Assembly: GCA_936432065.2 (NCBI GenBank) | Contig: OW386292.2 | Coordinates: 98,537,829-98,601,828 of the forward strand | Origin: Rutpela maculata | Taxonomy: Eukaryota > Arthropoda > Insecta > Coleoptera > Cerambycidae | Direction of reading: 5' to 3' | Length of the DNA: 64,000 bases | Part shown: positions 50,600-61,017 of the stretch, one piece after another | Layout: each line of letters starts with the position of its first letter | Position numbering within the stretch: the stretch's first letter is position 1 | Program-made: the position numbers and the translations under genes | The notes under the pieces: model-generated | What the model saw: only the letters and a program-made list of their open reading frames with translations | Told to the model about the DNA's origin: nothing | The model's database searches: none

Positions 50600-51753
50600 T
50601 GTACAACTGGGCCTTACTGTTAGACAACCATGGAACCCACATTTCGCTTCACGCAAATAATTATTGCAGATAAAACGGTATAGTGTTGTTGAGTTTTCCG
50701 CCGCACTGCCCTCCTCGAATGCAACCTCTCGACATCTGTCTCTTTAATCCATTTAAGTCCAGATGTAAGACTTCGTCCCATGATTTTATTTTGACGAATC
50801 CTGGCAAAGCAATTACTATTTACGAAATTGTAAAATTGATGTCGCAACCATATTTGCTATCGTTTACTCCGAGTAACATCATTAAGGCATTTGAAAACAC
50901 AGGAATCTGGCCAGTAAACAGTCTTGCTTTTGACGACACTGATTTTTCAGGAGTGCTCAGCTATGAACCATCCACAAATCTACCAAATAGTAATTGTGAA
51001 CCATCCACAAGCACACAACTAGTTAGTAACTGTGAACCATCCAGAAGTGAACATGTTTTTAACTCTAATGTTGATACTTCAGTTGTGGGGGAAGTCAACA
51101 CTGACTTAACAACAAAGTCTCCGAAAAATGAACTAAAAAATTATCGATCCGGCACTCACAGAAATTCAACCTTTACCTATTTTACAGTCAAAGCATAGCA
51201 CGCGAGGTAGAAAAAAAGGCAAATCCTGTATTTATATTAGTACTCCGGAAATGAATAGAATACAGGAAGAAGAAAACAAAAAACAAGCTAAAAAGAGAAA
51301 AAAAAGAGGTGAGACGTAAAAAGAAAAATAAGTGGCCAAGCTAAAACTGTTCCAGGAAAGATCAGAAAAAATTTGAAGAAAAAGCCAACCTATTCGAATT
51401 CCTCGGATTCAGATGTTGATATGTTAGACATGAGCACGGACTCTGACAGACATGAATAGTGAATATGAGGATATTAATGAGCTTTTTTTTGGATAACGAA
51501 AAAGTTACTGTAGGTGACTTTATATTGGTGAAGTTTCCAACAAAAATGTTGATCACTTTGTTCGCCTCATAGAAGACATAAGTCAAAATGAACTAAAATT
51601 CAAGTTTCTTTAGTTCAAACCAAATTGTGGATTTTATTACCTGAGGTGAATGATGTCAGTCTGATTGCAAGGGAGAACATTGTGGAAAAACTACCACCAC
51701 CAAAAGATGATAAAGGCACTGCAAGGCAATCGTCTTACTTAAAATTTAATGTC
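50600..51753 (+). pseudogene. Pogo/Tigger-type transposase, C-terminal half
   Basis: It starts in the DDE domain at LLLDNHGTHISLHANNYC, meets an in-frame TAA at about 50671, and continues NGIVLLSFPPHCPPRMQPLD, then ICLFNPFKS and NPGKAITIYEIVKLM. AFENTGIWPVNSLAFDDTDF follows, with three EPST/NCEPS repeats in a variable tail. A Lys-rich stretch and a frameshifted end LLPEVNDVSLIARENIVEKL, then PPPKDDKGTARQSSYLKF, close the protein at about 51753. These C-terminal features are typical of pogo-type transposases. The HTH domains and the first catalytic residue are missing. Confidence 0.82.
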
Positions 51754-52567
51754 TAATTTTTTAATTATAGCATTCAATGATTTTTATTCATTTAGCGTAT
51801 AACACTTTTTGTACGATTACTAATAAATATTTCGATAAATACTTGTTTATTCGACCATTTGTTTCACATACAATTAATGCAGCAAAAAGTCTTGCATATG
51901 TCCAATTGAACCCCATGGTGGGGTACAAATGGACAAATGCACACTTTGTTAGGAACACTTTTTTCTTTAAATTAAACTTTGAATAGTTTCAATTTTATTT
52001 TGCACGTTTACAGACAACATGTGTAGCTACCGATTAGTACAGCCAAAAAGCCAGAAAAAATAATAACACAGAAAAAAGTGTACAAAACTGACCCTCCCGC
52101 CCCTAGATTATATATTGGTAAAATAGAATCTGAAAATGAATATACAATAAATGTATTGAGAAAAAAATACGGAGCAAACCAAATAATTTTCGCCTATCCA
52201 GTTGTTTCAGACGGTAATAAAAAAATGGCAATAAGAAAAGTGATCGGTCATGCTAAGAGAAGAGAACAGAACCTATGCTAAAATGTAATATAATATATAA
52301 GTTAATAGTACTTCTATTTGTATTTTTCTACACATTTATTTAATAGCATTGCATATTTATTAAAGTAAACTGAAAAATATGATTTCTACACTTATTTCCC
52401 TTTAAAAAAATAAATAAAATTGGTTTTTGAAACATTTTTAATGTGATATGCTTTACCCTTGGCATGTTTAAACTGGTTTTTAATGCGATTCATATGACTG
52501 ATTCGCTTTACCCCAATATATAGGTCACCTTTAAAACAAAACAAAAATAAGGTAGTCATGCACTATA

Positions 52568-52571
<4 letters not shown>
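51754..52571. other. No clear gene
   Basis: A 67-codon frame at 52078-52281 (KTDPPAPRLYIGKIESENEY) has no recognisable family. The rest is AT-rich non-coding DNA leading into a microsatellite. Confidence 0.4.
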
Positions 52572-52848
<277 letters not shown>

Positions 52849-52855
52849 TTTGAAC

Positions 52856-54064
52856 ATGGCGGCGGGTGAAGACGACGAAAGTGAGTCTACCAGTAAAAAT
52901 CAAAAAGTAATTAAGAAATGTGAATTTTGTAGTGTTCAAGTACGATCAATAGTAAAGTGTAAGATGTGCAATTTCGGTATACATACAAAGTGTTTTGATA
53001 TTTTGTCGAAATTTATCAATATTGACAAAAACAATTGGTTGTGTAAAACATGTAAACAAGAACAAGAAGATAGTAATAGTGAACAGCAAGAAAATGAAAA
53101 TGTATCAAGTATAAAACGTGAGTTGAACATTTTAAATGAATTAAATGCAGAACTAAAGTTAAACAATAATCTATTAAAGTTAAAAATATGTGAAATTGAT
53201 AAAAATTATGAAAATGTTTTTAAAGGACAGCAAATACAGTTTCCTGTAGTGAGAAATATTAGAGATTCGTCAAATTGTCAAGAGAGGCCTTCAAACCGAA
53301 CTTATAGTCAAGTGGTAAAAAAGGATACAGCGGTTCTTTTACTTGAAGCAAAAAATGATACGGCTATTGATATAAATACATTTAAATCTAATATAAATCC
53401 TGTTGACCTAGGTCCCGGAATAACAAATGTAAAAAGTACAAGAAGTGGTAAGATAATGGTAGAGTGCTCTAATAAAGAGGAATTGGATATAATTAAATCT
53501 AATTTAATAAAATCTGCAGGACAAGACTGGCAGGTTTCTACTCCTAAGAAATATTTACCGAAAATTAAAATATACAATACAGAAACTACAGATTTAAGTG
53601 ACGAGCAGTTGGCTAAAAATATTTGTGGACAAAATAATGTAAATTATACACAAAGCCATTTCAAAATTATGCGAAAAACAACATACAATAAATCCACTAA
53701 TTTGATAGTAGAACTTGATCCGGAGTTATTTAGTAAAATAATAAAACAAGATTTCCTATACGTTGGCTGGCGAAAATGTCTTATCACAGAATCATTCAAC
53801 ATTATTCGTTGCTTCAAATGTTCTAGTTTCGGTCATTTTTCTAAAGACTGCAAAAAATCTGAATTAGTTTGTCCAACATGTTCTGGAAATCACCAAATAA
53901 AAGATTGTCCAAAAGAATCTTTGAAATGTATAAATTGTGTAAACCATAACATGAAATTTAAAACAAGTTTTTGTGAGAAACACTCCTCAAAGGATGCAAC
54001 ATGTCCAATTTATTTAAAACAGATTTCTACACTCAAAGCGAGAATTAATTATTCTAAAATATAG
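52856..54064 (+). CDS. LINE ORF1 protein: PHD-type finger, coiled coil, CCHC knuckles
   Basis: The ATG at 52856 is the first in frame; the codon at 52850 is TTG. A PHD-like zinc finger lies near residues 20-67: KKCEFCSVQVRSIVKCKMC, then GIHTKCF and WLCKTCK. A helical, coiled-coil-like region (SSIKRELNILNELNAELKLN) follows. A middle domain (QVSTPKKYLPKIKIYNTE) probably corresponds to the RRM-like or pre-C2HC part of such proteins. Near the C-terminus are zinc knuckles RCFKCSSFGHFSKDC, VCPTCSGNHQIKDC and a third Cys-rich block. PHD plus CCHC is known from CR1-group ORF1 proteins, which bind element RNA. The stop is UAG at 54062-54064. Confidence 0.9.
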   Translation: MAAGEDDESESTSKNQKVIKKCEFCSVQVRSIVKCKMCNFGIHTKCFDILSKFINIDKNNWLCKTCKQEQEDSNSEQQENENVSSIKRELNILNELNAELKLNNNLLKLKICEIDKNYENVFKGQQIQFPVVRNIRDSSNCQERPSNRTYSQVVKKDTAVLLLEAKNDTAIDINTFKSNINPVDLGPGITNVKSTRSGKIMVECSNKEELDIIKSNLIKSAGQDWQVSTPKKYLPKIKIYNTETTDLSDEQLAKNICGQNNVNYTQSHFKIMRKTTYNKSTNLIVELDPELFSKIIKQDFLYVGWRKCLITESFNIIRCFKCSSFGHFSKDCKKSELVCPTCSGNHQIKDCPKESLKCINCVNHNMKFKTSFCEKHSSKDATCPIYLKQISTLKARINYSKI

Positions 54065-54121
54065 CAAATAGTAAACAAGCAAACTAAATCTGATAAGAGC
54101 TGGACAGTTATACATCAAAAT

Positions 54122-56929
54122 ATGCAATGTCTAAAAAACAAAGTGGAAGAATTTGAAATATTTTTGACAGAAACTCAAGCTGATATTGTAGGTGTAACTG
54201 AGACTTGGTGCAATGTAAATGATATTGAATTTATTAAAATTAAAAATTTTAAGATAGCTAGTGTTTACAACAGAACCAGTTTTTCTCATGGTGGTGTAAT
54301 GTTACTTGTAAAAAAATCTATAGAATTTTCTGAAATATTGGAGTGCTCAAAGTTAAACGTTGATAAAATATTTGAATGTGTCTGCATAAAAGTGAAAAAT
54401 AACTATGAAAATATATGTGTATTATGTATCTACAGAAGTCCTAACAGTGATATAGACGTATTTTTCACCAAATTGGAAGAATGTTTGTATATTATTTCTA
54501 GTATCAAGAATTTGGGTAAAATTGTTGTATGCGGTGACATAAACATAAATTTTCTCAATGACAATCAAAATAAAAATAGATTGATTGACTTGACAAATTC
54601 TTTCTGTTTAGATTCAACCTTTCATGAAGCTACAAGAATAGGCGCGACAAATTCAAGTGCAATTGACTATATTTTTACTAATTTCAAAGATGTCATATTA
54701 TCTAAACAAATTATCCAAAATGGTATATCAGATCATGGAGCACAACTCATTACATTTCCAGTTATGAACAATACATCTGAAAAATCTTACAAAAGTAGAT
54801 CATTTTCACAAAAAAATACTCAAACATTTATTAAGTACCTAGAAGAGGAAGACTGGTGTAATCTTTACAATGCAAATGGGGATGTAAATGATAAATTTGA
54901 TTGCTTTATAAAAACGTTGGAGTTTTACTACAGTCAAAGCTTTAAATATATTACAAAAAATCATAAGGACAATGTAAACAAAAAAAGTTGGATAACTACA
55001 GGTATAAAAACGTCTTCAATTAGATTAAAAGAATTATTTAGTATGCAAAAAACAGGTACAGTGGACTCAAATTACTATAAACGGTATAAAGCAACTTATA
55101 GGCGTGTCATTAGGTTGGCAAAAAAAACGTATTATAACAAAAAAATTATATTTTCTGAAAACAAATCAAAAGCAGCCTGGAATATTATAAACTCTACTCT
55201 TAAAAATAAAAATGTTGAAAGTAATAAAACTATAATTGTTAATGACATCGAAATAACTAATAAAACAGAAATTGCCAATAAATATAATAATTACTTTGTC
55301 AATTTACCTAATGAAATCTTAAATAAAAATTCTGCTCCAACTAGCCGGCGGGAAATGAACCAACCTAACTTTACGGAGAAAACTATTTTTCTCTATGAAG
55401 TATGCGAAAGTGAAATTATTAACATAGTACGGGAGCTAAAAAATACAAATTCCTTTGGTACTGACAATTTTTCTACTTATATTATTAAAAAATGCATACA
55501 ATACCTTGCCAAACCATTATGTTATATTGCTAACTTATGTATAAAAGAGGGTAGATTTCCAAATGCCTTAAAGATCTCAAAAGTTATTCCTCTTTTCAAA
55601 AATGGTGATCCTAAGCATATCTCAAACTATCGTCCAATTTCACTTTTATCTGTATTTTCAAAAATATTTGAAAAAGTATTATATAAACGAATTATTTCAT
55701 TTCTCGAAAAAAATAACATTTTATCACCAAATCAACACGGTTTTAGGAAAAAGAAGTCTACAATATCGGCTCTGATACAAATTTTGGATACCGTATATAA
55801 ACAATTGGACGAAAATAATAAAGTTATGGCTCTTTTTGTGGATCTTTCTAAGGCGTTTGATTGCGTGAATCATGAAATTCTTTTGGAGAAAATTGAACAT
55901 TTTGGCTTGCGAGGAAATTGTAAAAAATTAATTAGCGACTATTTGAACAACAGAAAACAATTTGTAGACTATTTTGGTAAAACTTCAAATAAAATAGATA
56001 TAAGTTTAGGTGTTCCACAAGGAAGTGTTCTAGGCCCTCTATTATTTTTATTATATTGTAATGATATAGACAACTATATATCTATATTTCACACTGCTTT
56101 TGCAGATGACACCACACTATTATCATTTCATAAAGACCAACAAGAAATGACATCTCTAATGAATAATAATATTAAATATATAAATGAATACTTCTGTTCA
56201 AATCACTTAGTAATGAATCCAACTAAAACACACACCCTACAATTTCATCTACATGCAGCAAATTATCTATCTAGTCCATTAATTAAACTAAATAATAAAT
56301 CCCTAGTACAAGTAACAAACTTTAAATTACTGGGGGTGTATATAGATTTATCCTTAAATTGGAAGTGCCATGTAGATTACTTATCAAAACAATGCGCAAA
56401 AAATTGTTTTGCATTGAAAAGATTACACGAAATAACTAGTAAAGAAACATCGAAAATATTTTATCATTCAAGTTTTGAATCCATTATTAGGTACGGCATA
56501 ATTGTTTGGGGGAACTCAACTGCAGCAAACAGAATATTCATATTGCAAAAGAGAGCAATTAGATGTATGTTTGGATTAAAATTTCGAGAAACATGTAAAA
56601 CGATATTTATTGAGGAAAAAATACTAACGTTACCATGTATCTATATACTAGATGTGTTGAAATTTGTTAAGCATAATATTATGAATTTTAATTTTCAAAA
56701 TGAATTTCACAATTATCCAACTAGACATGGAAATGATTTACAATATAACTTGCACAGATTAGAATTATATAAGTCAAATCCTTATTATCTAGGTGTAACT
56801 CTGTACAACAAATTACCTGAAACTATTAAACTTGCAAGCACAACAAAGTTTGCTACATGTATCAAAAATATTTTATTGGAAAATGCTTTCTACTCTATAG
56901 ACGAATATTTATCCCACGTATTTTCGTAA
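54122..56929 (+). CDS. LINE ORF2 protein: AP endonuclease and reverse transcriptase
   Basis: The frame is open from the codon after the ORF1 UAG (54065); the first ATG is at 54122. The apurinic-type endonuclease starts before that ATG (SWTVIHQNMQCLKNKVEEFE), with VGVTETWC, CIYRSPNSDIDVFF, VVCGDININFL and the final GISDHGAQL. RT motifs are ELKNTNSFGTDNFST, KVIPLFKNGDPKHISNYRPI, PNQHGFRKKKSTISAL, MALFVDLSKAFDCVNHEIL, GVPQGSVLGPLLFLLYCNDI and the catalytic TAFADDTTLLSF. C-terminal blocks include NFKLLGVYIDLSLNWKCHVD, FILQKRAIRCMFGLKFRETC and the closing NAFYSIDEYLSHVFS. 935 residues from the ATG, all catalytic residues in place, and no stop. Used for target-primed reverse transcription in the nucleus. 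Confidence 0.95.
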   Translation: MQCLKNKVEEFEIFLTETQADIVGVTETWCNVNDIEFIKIKNFKIASVYNRTSFSHGGVMLLVKKSIEFSEILECSKLNVDKIFECVCIKVKNNYENICVLCIYRSPNSDIDVFFTKLEECLYIISSIKNLGKIVVCGDININFLNDNQNKNRLIDLTNSFCLDSTFHEATRIGATNSSAIDYIFTNFKDVILSKQIIQNGISDHGAQLITFPVMNNTSEKSYKSRSFSQKNTQTFIKYLEEEDWCNLYNANGDVNDKFDCFIKTLEFYYSQSFKYITKNHKDNVNKKSWITTGIKTSSIRLKELFSMQKTGTVDSNYYKRYKATYRRVIRLAKKTYYNKKIIFSENKSKAAWNIINSTLKNKNVESNKTIIVNDIEITNKTEIANKYNNYFVNLPNEILNKNSAPTSRREMNQPNFTEKTIFLYEVCESEIINIVRELKNTNSFGTDNFSTYIIKKCIQYLAKPLCYIANLCIKEGRFPNALKISKVIPLFKNGDPKHISNYRPISLLSVFSKIFEKVLYKRIISFLEKNNILSPNQHGFRKKKSTISALIQILDTVYKQLDENNKVMALFVDLSKAFDCVNHEILLEKIEHFGLRGNCKKLISDYLNNRKQFVDYFGKTSNKIDISLGVPQGSVLGPLLFLLYCNDIDNYISIFHTAFADDTTLLSFHKDQQEMTSLMNNNIKYINEYFCSNHLVMNPTKTHTLQFHLHAANYLSSPLIKLNNKSLVQVTNFKLLGVYIDLSLNWKCHVDYLSKQCAKNCFALKRLHEITSKETSKIFYHSSFESIIRYGIIVWGNSTAANRIFILQKRAIRCMFGLKFRETCKTIFIEEKILTLPCIYILDVLKFVKHNIMNFNFQNEFHNYPTRHGNDLQYNLHRLELYKSNPYYLGVTLYNKLPETIKLASTTKFATCIKNILLENAFYSIDEYLSHVFS

Positions 56930-57251
56930 TAATTTTTTTTCTAGTATTTTGTCCTACTGACCAATTATATTTGTATTTCATTTTGGATTCTTCCTGTATT
57001 TTTTTGTTTTTTGAATTTTTGTATTTTTATATCTTTGTATTTTTGCAGTTGTGTCTTTTTGTATTTTACATTTGTGTTTTTTGTATTTTTTTTATATGCT
57101 TACTTCTAATCACATTTTGAAAGCATGTGCTTTTTTTTTGCCGACTTGTCCTATATCCTTTTATGTGATCGTTTGGATGAATAAAGATATATTATTATTA
57201 TTATTATTATTATATTATATTATTATATTATATCTATATATATATATATAT

Positions 57252-57456
57252 CTGACAGGAGAACAATGGAAGTATAATTTACATTTTTTCAGAATTTTAC
57301 TACACATGTAGTATGTAGTAGTATGTAGTGCAAAAACCTCGAAAAAACCTTATATTTTGATCCGCTTTACTCCGGTTGACGGAATCCTATAAGGCACATA
57401 ACATCACCTCTAGGACCTGCACAATCAAATGGGTCAGCAGAGAACTTAGTAAAAAC
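57252..57456. other. Short non-coding stretch between LINE and hAT remnant
   Basis: No frame. GTAGTATGTAGTAGTATGTAG is a local direct repeat near 57308-57330. Confidence 0.5.
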
Positions 57457-58010
57457 CAGGGTTGCGCCGATTTAAATCAATTGATTTAAATCAACTGATT
57501 TAAATCAATAGATTGGTTTCTCATAGTATTCATATTAGCATCCATCACAAAAACTGCTTGCTGCACAGGTATAGTCAGTCTTTAGCGATTTAATTAAGTT
57601 TATTTCAACTTCTGCTAAATATACTGATGTACGTAGATTCACAAATGTATCTATCGTATCTACTAAAAAGGATGAACCATTTTATGTAATTACTGTTGCA
57701 TATATTATTGGTTCATTATGCACATTGGGACCATCCATCCAATGACAGATAAACTGAACTCCTGATGACTTTATAAATCTTTAAAACACTTACTTTTTCT
57801 TCGTTATACACTTCATTAAACAATCTGATGGACACATCATGTCGAGATGGTGGTATATATCCGGGTCGTAAAAGCGCAATTGCGTTTTTTACTTTACGTT
57901 GCTCAATACACATGAAACTGCTGTTTGTCGCATATAGAGCTCTAGCAATTTGCTTATCAATTTCTTTTTTATTAGACTTGATCGTACGTACAACAAAACA
58001 TGACAAAGAT
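57457..58010 (-). pseudogene. hAT-family transposon end with transposase N-terminal fragment
   Basis: The minus-strand frame 57716-58006 reads KKEIDKQIARALYATNSSFM, CIEQRKVKNAIALLRPGYIP, PSRHDVSIRLFNEVY and VYLSLDGWSQ. This is the segment after the BED finger of hAT transposases, including the LxPGYxxPSR block and the DGW motif near the first catalytic Asp. The catalytic domain is missing. CAGGGTTGC at 57457-57465 has the form of a hAT terminal repeat. The opposite terminus was not located. Confidence 0.75.
57467..57508. repeat. Three 14-bp palindromic units
   Basis: The unit YTGATTTAAATCAA, itself a palindrome, occurs three times with an exact 14-bp period, just inside the putative hAT terminus. 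The first unit has CC in place of YT. Confidence 0.95.
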
Positions 58011-58898
58011 CCAGAACTGGAGTTAGGTACTACTTTTCTTTTTTACTTAATGGAGTAGAAGATAAAAGCAGGACCGGTTCTAGACATTTTTCAAGAGTAA
58101 GCAGACGATATTTTGGCGCTCATCTCAATGACAATAAAACTGTAGGAACTTGTAATGGAGAAAAATTCTTCAAATATAATTATTATAATTGCAATTTTCT
58201 TCAGTATCCATAGTTTCCCCAAGAATGGCGAATGAATGAATATTGTACAAAGTTTCAATTTTAATAATTAGTTGAACAATTTTTATTAAATAATAAACAC
58301 AAGATGTATACCTTCTTAAATTGTATTGTGACAAGTACAATTGAAACATAAGTCGAAACATGCAATTAAACTCATACGTTTCCGCCTTTCCCTTTCCCTG
58401 TTTGGCGCCTCTTTCAGTTGGCACCTCTTTTAGTTGGCGCCTTCTGCAACCGCGTAGTTCGCAGGATTGAAGATCCCCTCCCTGGATAAGAGTAACTATG
58501 GGGCACTACCTTCCTCTGCATCATGTAACGTGTTCAATTGTACCTGTAATAAAAACAAAGTTGTTATGTTGTTAATCTATAAATCTAGCTACACACAGGC
58601 ATAGATACTATTGTTGGATTTTACGAATTATAAACAAAAATCACTCGATCCTACAATGTAACTGAATGCCATCATTTAATATATGTTTATAGTTAACAAA
58701 ACGTAGGACTTTAAAAGTGCTGATGTGGAGCTATACAGTTATTTAAAATATAATATAGTACAGTAGCATTTTTACTCTTCTTTGTGAAGCATACCTACTA
58801 AATTAACAGACAATAATTAAACGGCATCACTTTCCCCATACTAACAGGTTACGGGCCCAGTTTACGTGTAAACTAATTAATTAAAAATCAAATTGGAC
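58011..58898. other. No recognisable gene
   Basis: AT-rich DNA with short frames only. TTGGCGCC/TTGGCACC-like boxes recur near 58404-58445, possibly part of a transposon end. Confidence 0.4.
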
Positions 58899-58948
58899 AA
58901 ATAAAAAAAATAGACTAGTGACCCTTTCACTAGCCTATTTTTTTATTT
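58899..58948. repeat. Hairpin with A/T-rich 22-bp arms
   Basis: AAATAAAAAAAATAG-CTAGTGA pairs with TCACTAG-CTATTTTTTTATTT around a CCCTT loop, with one mismatch. Confidence 0.85.
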
Positions 58949-59009
58949 ATAGACCATTTTATTGAGTTACTTTTAAGTGTTTAAGTGCATAAGTGACAAT
59001 AAAATGGAA

Positions 59010-60326
59010 ACACTAAAAAATAGTGCCATTTAATGGACAAAGATACTGCATTTGGAAGCGCGTTATTAAATGAACTAGATGTATTGAAAGTAATTGCTGA
59101 AGCGATCCTCCTGAGATGGTTGATGACGAGTGGGCTAAGGCCGAAAGAACAGCAAAAGGTGTCATAATTCAACACCTATGTGATTCATTACTCAGTTTTG
59201 CTGAGGAGCACATTAAAACTAAAGAAATTGTGCAACAACTTGACACTCTTTATGAATGTAAAAGCCTTCCATCTCAACTCGCAATAAGAAAACAATTATT
59301 GGAGATGAAATTTAAAGGTAACACTCCATTAATAATAATCCATATTACTCGATTTAAAGATTTTCTGATTGAGCTTTTATCAGCTGGTGCACAATTAACC
59401 GAGACAGATCAAATTGCCCATTCGTTAAAACCTTGCCAGCTGACTATAATGGCGTAATCGCAACGTTGGAGACATTAGCAGAATAAAAATAACTCATGCA
59501 TTTGTTAAAACCCGTTTATTAGATCAGGAAGTTAAGCTAAAAAATACTAATACAACAAGTTCAAAAGTGCTACATGTCGAGACTGTCAAAACAAAGTTTG
59601 GACAAAAACCTAACAATCAACAAACCAGAACAAATTGGAGAACCTCACGCAAGCCATTAAATGGAAACCAACCAAACACAAAATAAAAGTCGTCAGTACA
59701 AATCGCAAAATAATGGAAATAAACAAAATAAAAGGTTTTCAAACAAGAAATGTACACTGAGGCAGAAAAAATCACATGAAAAGCGATTGTTTCTACTATA
59801 AAAGGACAAACAAAATAAGGATGATAACCAGGAACACCGTCTCCGAACAAGTCAAACAGTGCAAACTACTTCAAACAGTGGGAGTAGCTTTGCATTTATC
59901 GCAGGAAACTTTGACACTCAACACACGGATGAAGAAATCATTTTCTTGTTGGGCAGTGGTGTCTCAGATCATCTCATCAACACATTTGGAATTTTCAAGG
60001 AAATGGTGGATTTAGTGCCTCCGTTAAAAATTTCCATTGCAAAAAATGACGTGTTCATCATGGCAACAAAAAGAGGTTCCGTCCCTGTAATCACAAACTT
60101 GAGAGCAGAAGGTGTTCTAGAAGATGTTCTGTACAGCCTTGAAGTGCCATACAATCTATTATCTGTCCATCGGATTCAACAAGCTGAGATGTCAGTAATA
60201 TTTAATGAAACTGGTGGAGTTCAAATACAAAAGGGTGGTAAGACTTTATTAACAGGTAAGTCTTTAAACGACTTAATAGCTGTTACTTCTAACATTAATA
60301 AAAATGGTTATATCATCAAAATATAG
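59010..60326 (+). pseudogene. Ty1/Copia gag and protease remnant
   Basis: A decayed start PFNGQRYCIWK near 59022 is followed by the gag frame 59116-59457: VDDEWAKAERTAKGVIIQHL, IVQQLDTLYECKSLPSQLAI and IELLSAGAQLTETDQIAHSL. A frameshifted basic region and a partial knuckle CFYYKRTNKIR follow. The frame 59859-60326 carries the protease and start of integrase: FLLGSGVSDHLINTF, where the expected DSGAS active site has lost its Asp (LGSGVS), then VLYSLEVPYNLLSVHRI. Integrase, RT and RNase H are absent. No LTRs were found. Confidence 0.85.
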
Positions 60327-60391
60327 AATTTGGCACGAACGTTTATAATACAGTAACTACCCAAGTAACACAACTTAAAAGATATAGCTAT

Positions 60392-60905
60392 TGCAGCTAA
60401 AATAAAGCATTTATTTCTACTTTTATTTTGACTGTATTATAGGATTTTGTTAATGCTGTATTTTGGCTTTAAATTTTTAGCCTATAATTGTTGTTGCAGC
60501 TAAAATTTCAGACAAAATTGCTGTAAATGCTATTTTTGGCTGTTAAGTATTATATATGAGCAGCAAACTTCCTCAGTTGCAGCCAAACCATATTTTCTAT
60601 TTCCTTTATCTTTATTGTGTTCTGTAAAGCTACAAGAAATGTAAAAAATACAGCCTAAGCTAGTTAGCTGTATTCTTGGATTTAATGTTCATTATATTGC
60701 TACTCAAACAGCTAATAAATATCTACAGCCTCTTTGCTGCCTTTTAAACATTTATTGTTGCATTTCAGTCAATTGATTTTCTCAATAAAAACACAAAACT
60801 TCTTGCTGTTATTAGAAATTTTGTTTGCTTTAATGCTTCTGTGATTTATGGAAAACAGCAATCTTAGATATTTTTGCAGAAAAACTGCATGAAAATACAG
60901 CAGTA
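60392..60905. promoter_or_regulatory. Cluster of CAGC/GCTG motifs upstream of the transposase
   Basis: In about 510 bp of very AT-rich DNA, 15 CAGC or GCTG cores occur in both orientations, many in the longer context (A/T)RCAGCYAAA: for example GCAGCTAAAATA, GCAGCTAAAATT, GCAGCCAAACCA, TACAGCCTAAG and AACAGCTAATAA. Base composition predicts one or two. Many short scattered motifs just outside a transposase gene recall the subterminal transposase-binding repeats of CACTA elements. This role is inferred. Confidence 0.45.
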
Positions 60906-61017
60906 TTGTATATAGGTTGGTACTGATTTTTAAAGTTAATACACATATCTAACCTATTAAAATTCAATGAATCAAGTGTTTTAATAAACAATAACGTTTT
61001 TATTTTCTTTATAAAAA

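Larger units (their letters stand above)
52847..57232 (+). mobile_element. Apparently intact CR1/Jockey-group LINE
   Basis: The element comprises a very short 5' end (GGTTTGAAC), ORF1, an in-frame UAG, ORF2, and a 3' UTR with AATAAA at 57180-57185 that ends in (ATT)n at 57189-57232. Both flanks are AT tract (52572-52846 and about 57233-57251). Both reading frames are unbroken, unlike every other LINE in the window, so this is the youngest and possibly active copy. Because the borders are AT, a target duplication cannot be recognised. Confidence 0.9.
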
